From Oscillospiraceae bacterium (GTDB lineage Bacteria; Bacillota; Clostridia; Oscillospirales; Acutalibacteraceae), in contig CACZON010000327.1 in the NCBI GenBank assembly GCA_902782805.1, forward strand, positions 1 through 6,524: a DNA stretch of 6,524 nt, read 5' to 3'. Both the position numbers and the translations under genes were made by a program. Below, piece after piece: positions 5,444 to 6,524 of this stretch; position 1 is the first letter of the stretch, and every line of letters starts with the position of its first letter. The notes below the pieces were generated by a model. That model saw only the letters and a program-made list of their open reading frames with translations. It was not told where the DNA came from and did not search any database.

Positions 5444-6524
5444 TCAGTCGCGGGTCGAGATCTTGCCCTTCTTGAACTTCGTTTCCGGAGCCATCGCCCA
5501 GTTGACGCGTCTTCTGCCGAAGGGGCCGGAATAATCGGCGAGCTTCGTATAACGCGGTTCTGCGGTAACAGGAACACGCGCGCGATACGGGATCGCGTGG
5601 CCGCCGGTGGATCCCCACCAGTTGCCGGTAAACTCGTTGACGACTTCGAGCAGTCCGTAATAGACTTCCTCGAGCTCATACATGCAGGTCTTCGGGCCCG
5701 GGCCCTTCTGGCCGACGTAATCGACGCCGCGGTTATGGAGAACCATCATCAGCACGCCGTCGTTGAGGCGGTTGAAGAGCATGGCGTTGCCGCCGTCGAG
5801 CGTATAGATCGGCTTATCGAACTGCTTCCAGGGTCCCCAGATATGATCGGTTTCGCTCTTCGCGATGCCGACCGCATAGCCGTAAGGCGTATTGTTCGTA
5901 TAGAGGATGACAAGTCCGCCGTCCTTCATGCGATGAACCGCCGGGCCGCGAACGGCGCCGCCGCCTTCGTCGGTATACATCATATCGTCGCTCCAGGGCG
6001 CTTCGGAACCGTAGAAGAGAACGATCGGATCGCCCGCCGCTTTCGAAAGGTCCTTCGCGAGCTTTACAGCGGCGATCTGGCCGTCGTAAACCTGGGTCCA
6101 GTCATGCGCGAACACGAGCCAGGGCTCGCCGTCGCTGTCGATGTAGAGGGTCGGATCCATGCACTGCCACGCCGCGGGAGAAAGCGGTTCGCCCCAGGGC
6201 TTGAAGGGTCCCAGCGGGGAATCGGCGACAAGCGCCTGGATCTTGCGGAATTTACCCGGCGCCGAGAAGGCTGCAAAGAGGTAATATTTTCCGTCGTAGA
6301 GGAAGCACTCGGGGCCCTGATAGCCTTCGCTCGCCCAGAAATCGTTCTGTTCAAAAACGAGGACCGGGTTGCTCCAATGGATCAGATCTTCGCTGACGAG
6401 TGCGTAGAAGGTTTCGCCGGTGCCGTTGCGCTCCGCGGGGGTCAGGCCGATATGGAATTTGTTCGCGTACATATAATACTTATTCGATACCGGATCCGCC
6501 AAAATATTCGCTTCGGCAACATTC
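5444..6524 (-). CDS. GH43-type (five-bladed beta-propeller) glycoside hydrolase, N-terminus beyond window
   Basis: 359 residues are visible from the right edge to the TGA at 5444-5446. The frame stays open at the edge, so the true start is outside; the TTG at 6502 is just a leucine. Family marks in order: ANILADP (D10 of the visible part, candidate catalytic base), a GPECFLYDGKYYLFAAF strand of blade two, and QCMDPTLYIDSDGEPWLVF with D123 as the pKa-modulating Asp. The third propeller motif reads AVRGPAVHRMKDGG, with R192 where GH43 enzymes carry the acidic general acid. Members cleave arabinosides, xylosides or galactosides with inversion. There is no added carbohydrate-binding domain; the C-terminus is a basic tail after an aromatic segment (GNWWGSTGGHA). 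Whether a signal peptide exists cannot be seen. Fold assignment is firm. Activity is doubtful because of the Arg, and the substrate is unknown. Confidence 0.9.
   Translation of the reverse strand, partial: NVAEANILADPVSNKYYMYANKFHIGLTPAERNGTGETFYALVSEDLIHWSNPVLVFEQNDFWASEGYQGPECFLYDGKYYLFAAFSAPGKFRKIQALVADSPLGPFKPWGEPLSPAAWQCMDPTLYIDSDGEPWLVFAHDWTQVYDGQIAAVKLAKDLSKAAGDPIVLFYGSEAPWSDDMMYTDEGGGAVRGPAVHRMKDGGLVILYTNNTPYGYAVGIAKSETDHIWGPWKQFDKPIYTLDGGNAMLFNRLNDGVLMMVLHNRGVDYVGQKGPGPKTCMYELEEVYYGLLEVVNEFTGNWWGSTGGHAIPYRARVPVTAEPRYTKLADYSGPFGRRRVNWAMAPETKFKKGKISTRD

Noticed and set aside
5045..5618. Minus-strand frames of 120 and 154 codons across the DUF4298 gene and the end of GH43
   Set aside because: They cross the bidirectional terminator at 5398-5427 and are out of frame with both recognised genes; their Arg/Ser-rich products are typical of antisense reading.
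6500..6502. TTG at 6502 as the start of the GH43 gene
   Set aside because: The frame continues upstream to the window edge (NVAEANIL precedes ADP), and the catalytic-base motif lies right at this point, so the real start is beyond the window.
1..6524. A single polysaccharide utilisation operon joining the GH2 and GH43 genes
   Set aside because: The two genes are separated by divergent promoters, several terminators and five unrelated genes, and no transporter or regulator of sugar uptake is in view.

Overview
The window reads like ordinary chromosome from a GC-rich member of the Clostridia (Bacillota). Genes are preceded by AGGAG/GGAGG-type ribosome binding sites. One promoter matches the sigma-A consensus exactly. 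Strong stem-loop/T-run terminators separate most genes, and a DUF4298 and a DUF937 gene are present. The G/C-rich third positions and the carbohydrate-degrading enzymes would fit an anaerobic gut or fibre-degrading lineage. This lineage guess is an inference from style, not from a marker gene.

Layout, left to right. (1) Positions 1-2324, minus strand: a glycoside hydrolase family 2 enzyme of which at least 774 residues are visible; its C-terminus runs off the left edge. (2) Positions 2470-2790, minus: a small MGMT/Atl-type DNA alkyltransferase with a TTG start. (3) Positions 2845-3252, minus: a 135-residue membrane-associated protein with an HEYGH zinc-protease motif. (4) Positions 3346-3981, minus: a DUF937 protein with a run of nine lysines. 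(5) Positions 3982-4171: an AT-rich divergent promoter region with two nested inverted repeats. (6) Positions 4172-4942, plus: a four-helix membrane protein with a C-terminal Cys/His domain. (7) Positions 5026-5322, plus: a DUF4298 protein. (8) Positions 5444-6524, minus: a GH43-type five-bladed-propeller glycosidase whose N-terminus runs off the right edge.

The two glycosidases at the edges probably act on plant polysaccharide side chains (galactosides, glucuronides, arabinosides or xylosides). They are not in one operon: about 3.1 kb of unrelated genes, divergent promoters and several terminators lie between them. The middle genes look like small housekeeping or envelope genes transcribed singly or in pairs, with terminators at 2819-2845, 3303-3335, 4961-4995 and 5398-5427.

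I see no CRISPR array, mobile element, RNA gene, phage module or recognisable defence system. The points most worth a second look are the apparent loss of the general acid in the GH43 protein, the Cys/His domain on the four-helix membrane protein, the minimal HEYGH membrane protein, the catalytic-cysteine alkyltransferase with an Atl-like layout, and the nested dyads between the divergent promoters. Two leftovers should not be over-read: long open frames antisense to the real genes are by-products of GC-rich coding sequence, and both edge genes are cut by the window rather than truncated in the genome.
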